Of a stretch of DNA of 64,000 bases, positions 50,865 to 58,208 are shown piece after piece; the first letter of the stretch is position 1, and each line of letters opens with the position of its first letter. Position numbers and translations under genes: made by a program. The stretch spans positions 74,422 to 138,421 of the forward strand of contig JBBQNK010000005.1 of assembly GCA_038329865.1 (NCBI GenBank). The letters run 5' to 3'. The notes below the pieces were generated by a model. The model had not been told where the DNA came from. It made no database searches and saw only the letters and a list, made by a program, of their open reading frames with translations. This stretch comes from JANMES01 sp038329865 (GTDB taxonomy: Bacteria; Planctomycetota; Phycisphaerae; Tepidisphaerales; Tepidisphaeraceae).

Positions 50865-51578
50865 TCACAATTCCTTCGCCGAGTTCACGATCTTCTCCAC
50901 CCGGCCGTCGTCCATCTTCGCGATCCGGTCGGCGAATTCGAAAATTCGGGCGTCGTGCGTCACGATCACCAGTGCCCGGTCTTCGCCGAGCGCGACTTTC
51001 CGCAGCAATTCCATCACCTTGTGGCCGGTCTCGTGATCGAGGGCGCTCGTCGGCTCGTCGCAGACGATCAATTTCGGCCCGTGGATCAGCGCCCGCGCGA
51101 TCGCCACCCGCTGCTGCTGCCCGCCGGAAAGTTGGCTCGGCATGCTGTGGGCGCGATCGCCAAGCCCCACGCGGCTGAGCATTTCCTTCGCCCGCTCCAG
51201 CGATTCCTTCCGAGGCACGTCATTGATCAGCAACGGCACGGAAACATTCTCAGCAGCGTTCAGCGTCGGCAGCAGGTTGAACGCTTGAAACACGAACCCG
51301 ATCGTCTGGCCGCGGTAGCGTGTCTTGTCGCCTTGCTTCATATGCTTGAAATCGTGGCCGAAGACTTCGCACTCGCCGTCGTCCTGATCGAGGATGCCTG
51401 CGATGACGGAAATGAGCGTGGTCTTCCCGCAACCACTCGGGCCGACGAGCATCATGAGCTTGTTGGTCGGCACTTCGAGATCGATCCCGCGGAGCGCGTG
51501 CACCTGCGTATTGCCGGTGGTGTACGTCTTGGTCACGCCGCGACAGTGAACTGCGAGTTGTTGATCGATGACAGCCAT
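50865..51578 (-). CDS. ABC transporter ATPase, DevA/LolD/MacB type
   Basis: 237 residues. Walker A GPSGCGKTT, Q-loop FVFQAFNLLPTL, signature LSGGQQQRVAIARALIHG, Walker B LIVCDEPTSALD, H-loop VTHDARIFEFADRI. The family powers FtsX-type permeases that push lipids, proteins or peptides outward across the envelope. It is flanked by the matching permease (51656-52855, upstream on the minus strand) and the adaptor, so it is the ATPase of a DevBCA-like exporter. Confidence 0.9.
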   Translation of the reverse strand: MAVIDQQLAVHCRGVTKTYTTGNTQVHALRGIDLEVPTNKLMMLVGPSGCGKTTLISVIAGILDQDDGECEVFGHDFKHMKQGDKTRYRGQTIGFVFQAFNLLPTLNAAENVSVPLLINDVPRKESLERAKEMLSRVGLGDRAHSMPSQLSGGQQQRVAIARALIHGPKLIVCDEPTSALDHETGHKVMELLRKVALGEDRALVIVTHDARIFEFADRIAKMDDGRVEKIVNSAKEL

Positions 51579-51592
51579 AATTGCCTCGAACC

Positions 51593-51649
51593 GGTGATTG
51601 ATGAGTGGTGATTGACAGGAATTTCGTCAATCACCACTCATCAATCACC
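51593..51649. repeat. Perfect 24-bp hairpin of GGTGATTGATGAGTGG words
   Basis: Arms 51593-51616 and 51626-51649 are perfect complements with a 9-nt loop. Located between the permease and ATPase genes of the exporter, 7 nt from the permease stop. Confidence 0.65.
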
Positions 51650-51655
51650 AGTGCC

Positions 51656-52855
51656 CTATCCTTTAAACACGATCGCCGGCTCCAGCTGAATCACTTTCCT
51701 GATACTGAGCAGCGACGCCGCCACGCAGATCAGCACGACGGCCGCCGCACTGAAAATCAAAAGCTGCCACGGCAGGAAGAACGCCAGCTCGCTATTGCGC
51801 GTCATGAAGCCGAAGAAACTCGCCAGCCCCACGCCCAGGCCGTAGCCGATCCCGCCCACCATGGTGGCCTGCAGTAAAATCATCCGCAGCAGCACGCCGT
51901 TGCGTGCACCCATCGCTTTGAGCGCGCCGAAATGCCGCAGATTTTCCAGCGTGAAGTTGTAGAACGTCTGCCCCGCGATGGCCGTTCCGACGATGAATCC
52001 TAGCGTGACAGAAATGCCGAAGTTGATCGGAATTCCGGTGTATTTCATGAAGTAGTTGATCGTCATCCACTTGAACTGCTCGCGCGTCTGCGCGCCCAGG
52101 CCCGTGGAGGCTTTGATGCGATTGCAGAGATCAATCTGATCCACGCCCGGACGGGCTTTCACCAAAACGAACGACAACAGTCGCCGTTCCTGCGGGGCGA
52201 AACGCGTGGCGCGGTTGTACGTCGTATAAATCACCGGCTGGCTCTGGAACGTGCGCGACACCCGGCAGATGCCGACGACGATCGCGCGGTGATCGTTCAA
52301 CTCTAGCGTGTCTCCGACCACGAGGGGCCGGCGGAGCGCGGTGATTTCTTCGTCCGGCTTGTCGCGTTTGAAGGTCTTTTTCGCGAGCTTATCGCTCGCG
52401 CCATTTTCATCGACGATCACGCCCTCGCTGCGGCGAAGGTCGGCGAGTGCCGACTTCACGCCGTTCGCATCCGCCACCATCTCCGGCGGGCCGCCTACGA
52501 GCGTGGCGTCGTCGAGTCCAAAGACGTTGCAGCTTTGGAAGTTTCCGTTGCTCAATCGCGCCTTGATGATCCCCTTGTACAGCGGCATGGCCCTCTGCAG
52601 GCCGGGCACGCCGCGCACGCGAAAGAGCTGCGTAACCTGCAGCGGCTTGATGTCGTCGATGAACTGCACCTTCGGGTCCATCACCCAGATGTCGGGCGTG
52701 CCGGTGTCGCTGATCGCGCCGTACGTGCGCGTCATCAACCCGAGGAAAATCGCCATTTGCTGCGTGATCAGCAGCGACGCGAACGTGAGACCCATGATGA
52801 TGCCGAGGTATTTCGCGCGATCGCCGACGAGCATTTTGATGGCGACGAAATTCAT
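51656..52855 (-). CDS. ABC exporter permease, DevC/FtsX type
   Basis: 399 residues. N-terminal helix LGIIMGLTFASLLITQQMAI, a large periplasmic MacB-like domain (residues about 45-270: DIWVMDPKVQFIDDIKPLQV, VVGDTLELNDHRAIVVGICR), then three helices of the FtsX domain (INFGISVTLGFIVGTAIAGQ, LRHFGALKAMGARNGVLLRM, LLIFSAAAVVLICVAASLLS) with the typical coupling segment LGALKAMGA-like. The cyanobacterial DevC works with DevA and DevB and TolC to export heterocyst glycolipids; the substrate here is unknown. First gene of the seven-gene minus-strand cluster. Confidence 0.88.
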   Translation of the reverse strand: MNFVAIKMLVGDRAKYLGIIMGLTFASLLITQQMAIFLGLMTRTYGAISDTGTPDIWVMDPKVQFIDDIKPLQVTQLFRVRGVPGLQRAMPLYKGIIKARLSNGNFQSCNVFGLDDATLVGGPPEMVADANGVKSALADLRRSEGVIVDENGASDKLAKKTFKRDKPDEEITALRRPLVVGDTLELNDHRAIVVGICRVSRTFQSQPVIYTTYNRATRFAPQERRLLSFVLVKARPGVDQIDLCNRIKASTGLGAQTREQFKWMTINYFMKYTGIPINFGISVTLGFIVGTAIAGQTFYNFTLENLRHFGALKAMGARNGVLLRMILLQATMVGGIGYGLGVGLASFFGFMTRNSELAFFLPWQLLIFSAAAVVLICVAASLLSIRKVIQLEPAIVFKG

Positions 52856-52917
52856 GCGTTCTAGTCTCGAATCGCCAGCTGCTGATCAGGAGCGGGCATC
52901 GCTTTCGCTTCAGCCTA

Positions 52918-54045
52918 TCAGAGGGAAGCGACCAAATGAGCCAGTAACGCAGTACGATCCGCGATACGGCTGATCACGAGGCTCTCTTGTGGTGAATGCT
53001 GGTGCTGGCCCACGGCACCGATCCCATCAAGCGTAGGCGTGCCGACCGCAGCCGTAAAGTTGCCGTCAGAAGCGCCGCCGGAACCTTCTTCCTGCAGCGT
53101 TACGCCTAGGTCCTTGGCGATCTTTCGCGCTTTTTGAAAGAGTTCGCCGATCGCCGCCGTCCGAACCATCGGCGGGCGGGCGATGCGGAAGTTGACCGCC
53201 AGCCTGCAGCGGCGGTCGATCGGCCGCAGCGCCCGCACCTTCTTTTCCAGCGCCGCCGCCGCCGCCATCGTTGGAACGCGAACGTCAACGTCCACCCGCG
53301 CGTAATCGGGAATCACATTCCCCCGCAACCCGCCGGCGATGACGCCGGGGCTGACGGTTAGCCCTGTCCGCAGATTGGTGAATCCCTCGATCCTGCCGAT
53401 CTGCCGGGCAAGTTCGAGGATGGCGTTTGCTCCGTCGGTGAAGTTGGCGCCAGCATGGGCGGAGATGCCGTGAACTTCCAACCGGAATCCGCCGATGCCT
53501 TTGCGCGACGTTTTGCAAATTCCGTCCAACCCCGTTCCCGGCTCGACGACGAGAACCGCCAAACTCTTGCGAGCCTCGGCTTCGATCAAATGCCGCGACG
53601 ACCGGCTGCCGATTTCTTCGTCCGCCACCACCTGCAGCACCACCCTGCGCTTCACCGGCGTGCCGGTCTCGCGCAGGGCGCGCATCGCGAGAATGAAGGA
53701 CGCCAGGCCGCCCTTCATGTCGATCACGCCCGGGCCCCAAAGCCTGCCCTTGCTCTGGCGGAACGGCATCTTCGCCAGGGTGCCCATCGGGTAAACCGTA
53801 TCGCAATGCCCCAGACCCATGATTTGGCCGGTCTTTTTTTTCGGCCCCGGCAGATCGAACTCGCAAAGCATGTGCAAACCAGACCGGCGGACTTTCGCGA
53901 TATCGGTAATGCGGGACGCGAATAGGTCGCCGAACCGCTTCAACGCGGCCGGGTCTTGGCTGGGGGATTCACATTCGACCAGCTCCTGGAGAAAGGCGAT
54001 GTACTGCGCCTGACGGGATTTGGCGTAGGAGAGCAGTGCGTCCAT
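52918..54045 (-). CDS. M20-family metallopeptidase (carboxypeptidase G2/glutamate carboxypeptidase-like)
   Basis: 375 residues. Metal site: GLGHCDTVYPMGTLAKM (His, Asp), WGPGVIDMKGGLASFILAM (bridging Asp), VADEEIGSRSSRHLIE (Glu pair) and the late GQHQHSPQESL. Dimerisation domain at about 175-290 with GISAHAGANFTDGANAILEL. No signal peptide, so the enzyme is probably cytosolic, unlike secreted CPG2. It lies upstream of the exporter cluster on the same strand with a 62-nt gap, and could be unrelated to it. It is divergent from the HtrA-like gene. Substrate likely an N-acyl amino acid or peptide. Confidence 0.85.
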   Translation of the reverse strand: MDALLSYAKSRQAQYIAFLQELVECESPSQDPAALKRFGDLFASRITDIAKVRRSGLHMLCEFDLPGPKKKTGQIMGLGHCDTVYPMGTLAKMPFRQSKGRLWGPGVIDMKGGLASFILAMRALRETGTPVKRRVVLQVVADEEIGSRSSRHLIEAEARKSLAVLVVEPGTGLDGICKTSRKGIGGFRLEVHGISAHAGANFTDGANAILELARQIGRIEGFTNLRTGLTVSPGVIAGGLRGNVIPDYARVDVDVRVPTMAAAAALEKKVRALRPIDRRCRLAVNFRIARPPMVRTAAIGELFQKARKIAKDLGVTLQEEGSGGASDGNFTAAVGTPTLDGIGAVGQHQHSPQESLVISRIADRTALLAHLVASL

Positions 54046-54153
54046 GGTGCCGCAAGTGATAACGGCAATTCAAATGTTTGTGAAATCGCTCCGCCTGCCC
54101 CCGGCAACGCCGTATTGACCGCCATGCCTAGTATTCAGCAAGGAGATTCATCC

Positions 54154-55194
54154 ATGAACCGCATCGCTGAATTCATCAAAGATTCTGATCCGAGCTCGGC
54201 TGAAACCGCGACGCTCGCCGCGCCGGTCAGTGAGCAGCAGGCACTCGACGCCTACTCCTCCGCCGTCGTCACCGCCGCCGCCAAGGCGAGCCCGGCGGTC
54301 GTCTTTATCGAAGTGCAGACCGCCCCGCAGAAAAACCGTCGCGGCCAGACCGTGCCGGGCGGCGGGAGCGGGTCGGGATTCGTCTTCACACCCGATGGCC
54401 TGATCCTCACCAACAGCCACGTCGTTCACGACGCCGAAAAAATCCGCGTCACGCTCGCCGACGGCCGGCAGCTTGCTGCGCGGCTGATCGGCGATGATCC
54501 CGCGACTGACCTGGCCGTGTTGACTATTCTCGCTCACGACCTGCCGACCGTGCAGTTCGCCAACTCCAGCAACCTGAAGGTCGGCCAACTCGTCATCGCG
54601 ATCGGCAACCCGTACGGCTTCCAATACACCGTGACCGCGGGTGTCGTCAGCAATCTCGCCCGCGGTTTCCGCAGCCAGACCGGCCGGCTGATCGACAACA
54701 TCGTGCAGACCGATGCCGCGCTAAACCCCGGCAACTCCGGCGGGCCGCTTGTCGATTGGCAGGGAAATGTCGTCGGCGTGAACACGGCGATCATCCCCAA
54801 CGCGCAGGGAATCTGCTTCGCCATCCCGTCGAATACCGCGCAGTTCGTGGCCGCAAGATTGATCCGCGACGGCCGGGTGAAGCGCAGCTACGTCGGCATC
54901 GCCGGGCAGAACGTGCCGCTGCACCGGCGAGTGGTGCGGTTCCACCAGCTCGGCGACGAGACCGGCGTGCTGATCGTAGGCCTCGAGCCCGGCAGCCCCG
55001 CCGCCAAGACCGGCCTGCGCGACGGCGACGTCCTCCTCGCCGCCGACGCCGCGCCCGTCCGCACGATCGACGACCTGCAAAAGCTCCTCACCGACGACCG
55101 CGTCGGCGTGCCGATCATGTTCAAAGTGCTGAGGCGGCACACCGAGATCGAACTGATCGAAGTCACGCCGGCGGAATCAAAGCCGATCGAGTAA
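54154..55194 (+). CDS. HtrA/DegP-like trypsin-fold serine protease with PDZ domain, no export signal
   Basis: 346 residues from ATG 54154, with AAGGAGATTCATCC upstream; the frame extends to 53956 but the intervening part lacks features. Protease triad: His89 in LILTNSHVVHD, Asp119 in DPATDLAVLT, Ser195 in NPGNSGGPLVDWQGNV. A single PDZ domain at about 245-335 (RSYVGIAGQNVPLHRRVVRF, TGVLIVGLEPGSPAAKTGLR, DGDVLLAADAAPVRTIDDLQ). HtrA proteins are normally periplasmic, but no signal peptide or membrane helix is seen; residues 1-45 are Ala/Ser-rich. A cytosolic protease or a signal-independent route is possible. Divergent from the M20 gene. Confidence 0.88.
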   Translation: MNRIAEFIKDSDPSSAETATLAAPVSEQQALDAYSSAVVTAAAKASPAVVFIEVQTAPQKNRRGQTVPGGGSGSGFVFTPDGLILTNSHVVHDAEKIRVTLADGRQLAARLIGDDPATDLAVLTILAHDLPTVQFANSSNLKVGQLVIAIGNPYGFQYTVTAGVVSNLARGFRSQTGRLIDNIVQTDAALNPGNSGGPLVDWQGNVVGVNTAIIPNAQGICFAIPSNTAQFVAARLIRDGRVKRSYVGIAGQNVPLHRRVVRFHQLGDETGVLIVGLEPGSPAAKTGLRDGDVLLAADAAPVRTIDDLQKLLTDDRVGVPIMFKVLRRHTEIELIEVTPAESKPIE

Positions 55195-55208
55195 GGCCTT
55201 GGGAAAGT

Positions 55209-55311
55209 GGTGATTGATGCGTGGAGCGTGACAAATGCAATCGTGTCACGTTCCACGCATCAATCACCAATGCCTTGTCACGCACCACTCATCAATCACC
55301 ACTCATCAATT
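55209..55311. repeat. 25-bp hairpin plus an extra arm of GGTGATTGATG words
   Basis: Arms 55209-55233 and 55244-55268 pair over 25 bp with one G-T position; a further two thirds of an arm (ACCACTCATCAATCACCACT) follows to 55311. It lies after the HtrA-like gene and may terminate it. It is 70 nt from the tRNA gene. Confidence 0.65.
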
Positions 55312-55380
55312 CCCCCCGTCTTGCAAATCCCCCCGAATCACCTAAGATTTCCCGTCACTCGCGAACCGACCGTTTGCGAC

Positions 55381-55453
55381 GGGCAGATAGCTCAGCTGGT
55401 AGAGCAATGGACTGAAAATCCATGTGTCGCCGGTTCGATCCCGGCTCTGCCCA
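55381..55453 (+). tRNA. tRNA-Phe (GAA)
   Basis: 73 nt fold into a standard cloverleaf: acceptor GGGCAGA/TCTGCCC with A as discriminator, D-arm GCTCAGCTGGTAGAGC, anticodon stem ATGGA/TCCAT around loop CTGAAAA (anticodon GAA), T-arm GCCGG-TTCGATC-CCGGC. CCA is not encoded. The 3' part serves as attachment site of the following integrative element, since the integrase gene ends inside it on the other strand. Confidence 0.95.
55392..55453. other. Putative attachment site (attL core) in the tRNA-Phe 3' part
   Basis: The integrase reading frame runs into the tRNA gene and its last 20 codons (GRAGIEPATHGFSVHC...) are the antisense of the tRNA. Elements of this type integrate into the tRNA 3' half and restore it; the precise core cannot be set without the other end. 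Confidence 0.5.
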
Positions 55454-56951
55454 TTACCGATTTTGCACCGGCAAACACGGGTTTTCCCCGTGTTTTGTCG
55501 GGCGAATCACCATTTGCTGTAACCGTCCCTTTCACTCCACCAGACTCCACCGAACTACGCTGAATTTCGCCGCCTAGTGACAAGTCAGGTGACAAGCGAT
55601 TTTGTATCGGTTTCCCGTCCGTTCCCATCGCCAACGCCGCTTGCCGGGCCGGTCCAGACAGGTTCGGCAGGACATTCAGCGCAGCGGCCAAATCGTCGCG
55701 CCGCAGGTGGGTATACCGATCCATCGTCAAAGTGATTGTTGAGTGCCGGGCCAACCGCTGCGCCGTTTTGGGATGGACGCCACCGCTGGCAAGGTTCGAG
55801 ATAAACGTATGCCGCAGAGCATGGAAATCGGCCACCCGGCCCGCGTCATCGCGGTAGGACAGGAAGTTTGATTCCTCCGCTGCGCGGCGATCCTGTGCTA
55901 TCCCATGCGATTCCAACCATGCCCGGCGGCCGTCAGCGAGGTCCGCCCGGAACATCTTCACCACGCGATTGCCGGCGGGCATCGGAAATACCTTGGCGGT
56001 TGGCATCTTCCCAGCCAGGTGCGCGACCACAACGGCTGTCGTGTCGGGCCGGAGGGGCAGCGTGTCGTGGCGACGATTCTTTGCATACGCGGCCTCAATG
56101 CTCACGCTCGGTTCGTCGCCTTCAAGGTGGAAGCTTCCCCGCATGAGACTGCGCAGCTCACCAGCCCGCAAGCCGGTCTCGACGGCCAAGCGGTATAGCA
56201 TTGCCCGTTCCTCGCCGGTCATGCCGAAGCGTTCCGCTGCTGTTCCGGTCGTATCCAGCAACCATCGCAGTTCATCGAGAGACATCGCCCGGCGATCATG
56301 GCGACGATCCATGCGCGCGTTCACACCCTGTAGGTGCGCCAACGGGTTCTCCGTTGCCCGGCCATCGTGGACCATCCATCGGAAGAAACTCCGCGCATCG
56401 CGAAGATAATAGTTAAAGCTGGCTGCGCTAATTCCCCGAACGATTCGTTCATCGTTGGCTCGGCGGTCGTGCCGAAGTTCGGCGATAAACTTCTGCACCT
56501 TACTGGCAGACACGTCCGAAAAACTGGCGATTGCACACCCGTCGATAATCCGTCGAACACGGGCAGCCGATGTGGCCGCATGGTTTTCCGTATTTCCCTT
56601 CGCGAGCAACGCCGACTTCCAGTCGGCCAGATGTTCGATCAGCGGCCTGCCCGCCGCAACGCGGGCCGCCGACAAGATTCCCCATGCCGCCAGCTTGACG
56701 CGGATGCCCGGCGGCATCGTCTCGACATACCGGGTCAGGTCTGCCGTCATCATGTCGCCACCCGCGCGGATGCTATTCAATCGTTCGATCTTCCGCGCAA
56801 GCTCGCCACTGGCCTTCCTGTCTGTCAGCAATGGCAAACGGCGCAGGGTTTCGGACCAATCGACGAATACCGCATACCACTTGGACGACATCCGCTTGAC
56901 CTTCTGGCCTTGTGCGTCTTTCTCATAGAAGGGCATTTGCCGCAGTTTCAT
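55392..56951 (-). CDS. Tyrosine recombinase (site-specific integrase)
   Basis: 519 residues. A SAM-like core-binding domain (about 95-205) precedes the catalytic domain (about 220-425): first Arg in VETGLRAGELRSLMRG, HxxR in FHALRHTFISNLASGG, then LARHSTITLTMDRYTHL with the nucleophile Tyr. The N-terminal 90 residues form an extra arm-binding-type region (RMSSKWYAVFVDWSETLRRL). The C-terminal tail overlaps the tRNA-Phe gene in antisense, as is common when integrases sit at the attachment site. It should integrate and excise the element. Its start overlaps the upstream HTH gene by four bases (ATGA). Confidence 0.92.
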   Translation of the reverse strand: MKLRQMPFYEKDAQGQKVKRMSSKWYAVFVDWSETLRRLPLLTDRKASGELARKIERLNSIRAGGDMMTADLTRYVETMPPGIRVKLAAWGILSAARVAAGRPLIEHLADWKSALLAKGNTENHAATSAARVRRIIDGCAIASFSDVSASKVQKFIAELRHDRRANDERIVRGISAASFNYYLRDARSFFRWMVHDGRATENPLAHLQGVNARMDRRHDRRAMSLDELRWLLDTTGTAAERFGMTGEERAMLYRLAVETGLRAGELRSLMRGSFHLEGDEPSVSIEAAYAKNRRHDTLPLRPDTTAVVVAHLAGKMPTAKVFPMPAGNRVVKMFRADLADGRRAWLESHGIAQDRRAAEESNFLSYRDDAGRVADFHALRHTFISNLASGGVHPKTAQRLARHSTITLTMDRYTHLRRDDLAAALNVLPNLSGPARQAALAMGTDGKPIQNRLSPDLSLGGEIQRSSVESGGVKGTVTANGDSPDKTRGKPVFAGAKSVMGRAGIEPATHGFSVHCSTS

Positions 56952-57157
56952 TTCTCACCGGCCTTTCGCAACTCCAACTTGAGATATACCGCCAGGCGAT
57001 CCGCGATGGCCATCCGTAAGCCGGTCTCGCCATTTACAAAGCGCGACAGCACGGCCTCGGAAACTCCAGCTTCTTTGGCCATTCGGTATCGGCTCACGGG
57101 GGCCGATAGGATCGCGGCCCGCAATTGTTCGCTCAACATCTTGACCCGGATTGCCAT
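56948..57157 (-). CDS. Small XRE-type HTH protein
   Basis: 69 residues forming one helix-turn-helix: LRAAILSAPVSRYRMAKEAG, VSEAVLSRFVNGETGLRMAI, ADRLAVYLKLELRK. The pattern is that of Cro/cI-like short regulators (recognition helix VSEAVLSRFVNG). It overlaps the integrase start by four bases, so the two are cotranscribed, and it probably controls integrase expression or directionality. Confidence 0.72.
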   Translation of the reverse strand: MAIRVKMLSEQLRAAILSAPVSRYRMAKEAGVSEAVLSRFVNGETGLRMAIADRLAVYLKLELRKAGEK

Positions 57158-57256
57158 TCACGGATGTTACCACGATACTTGCTGTTTGACAAGCTCTAAA
57201 CCAAAGTTTGCGCTTAGCAAAACTCAAATCTATCTGGCGCGCTCGCGTTGGCCTTC

Positions 57257-57550
57257 TCAGTTGTTCGCCGCTCGCATCGCCAGCCAGCGGTTTCTCGCTG
57301 GGCTGCCCGCTTCAAACCAACCGATCAATTCCTTGCGCGACCAGCGCACGGCCCGGCCCATGCGTACCGGCAACGGCCCAAGCCGGCCAGTCCTATGCAG
57401 GTTGTAGAAGTGCGATTCAGAAACGCCCAACAGTGCCGCCGCCTCGGCGGCTGACAACCCAATCGGCGGCACATCAACGCGCCGCCCCAGACGATCCGCC
57501 GCGCCGCGCACGCCAAACGTCTCCTGATTCTCTCCCGGCATCGACACCAT
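57257..57550 (-). CDS. Excisionase-like (HTH_17/MerR-type) DNA-binding protein
   Basis: 97 residues if started at ATG 57550; ATG 57541 is also possible, and neither has a clear Shine-Dalgarno. The frame is open up to 57898 but that part is not like the family. The core IGLSAAEAAALLGVSESHFY, then NLHRTGRLGPLPVRMGRAVR and WSRKELIGWFEAGSPAR, is the winged-helix of excisionases and AlpA-type regulators. It is a paralog of 60680-60928. Likely controls excision or early genes. Confidence 0.72.
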   Translation of the reverse strand: MVSMPGENQETFGVRGAADRLGRRVDVPPIGLSAAEAAALLGVSESHFYNLHRTGRLGPLPVRMGRAVRWSRKELIGWFEAGSPARNRWLAMRAANN

Positions 57551-58208
57551 AAGGCACACCCATCGAAACCGAACAGATACCAAACACTCCCGAATGTTAT
57601 GATCGCCTGCAAAAAAGTCAAAAGAATTCCATCGCGTCCGCGCGCGGCATTTGTATTTGATTCCGGTGCCCCAGACACAGAGTTTCGCTTCACCCCTGTA
57701 GCCAGAAAGGGGTGAAGTGAAACGGCAGATAGCAGATGGACCGAGCGCCGGCCCGGCGGTCGCGGAGGGCCGCGAGGCGGATGCCACGCGCAGGTTGGAC
57801 CCAACCGAGCATGGCAACTGCTTCGCTTGTCCGGAGCGGGCCGGGCGGAAGCGGGCGAATGTCGGCGGATGTCGTGTCGTGTTTAGATCGTCTCGCACGT
57901 GGGTTCCGTTAAAATGGGTAAATGTGAAAGCACCTTGGTCTAAATGGTCATAGGTTGCGCCAACACACGCATCTGATTGAACTTACAAATAGCGAACATT
58001 GGTTTCTTTTACCTTGCGCTCCAACTCTTTCATTCAATCTTCTCTGCAATGATCCTGTCGTCTTGTCGCGTTGGTCAATTCGTCATGTGAAATTGGCTAT
58101 TTTAGAGGTTGCGGGGTTTGTACCGCCCACACCGCCCTTACCGTCTGATTGTTCCGCCAACGGCTCAAAAACGCCGCTTTCCGTCGGGCGGTCGCTGGGC
58201 AGTCGGGC
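57551..58208. other. 658-nt gap in the element without a supported gene
   Basis: The part from 57900 to 58130 is AT-richer than the rest. ORFs here are short or are shadows of the primase gene. One hairpin is present at 57683-57722. It may hold the promoter of the integrase-HTH unit, a non-coding RNA or an origin; none can be shown. Confidence 0.4.
57683..57722. promoter_or_regulatory. 14-bp hairpin (TTCGCTTCACCCCT)
   Basis: TTCGCTTCACCCCT and AGGGGTGAAGTGAA pair over 14 bp with one mismatch around GTAGCCAGAA. It lies upstream of the excisionase-like gene and downstream of the primase gene; terminator or binding site. Confidence 0.4.

Noticed and set aside
414..55311. Long hairpins considered as classical REP/RAYT elements or IS termini
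   Set aside because: Arms differ between loci, no transposase of the RAYT type is in the window and no target-site duplications were seen; the S23-type association is kept as a separate hypothesis.
57717..57953. Open frame of 78 codons in the element gap
   Set aside because: No Shine-Dalgarno, no recognisable fold, and it begins inside the hairpin at 57683-57722.
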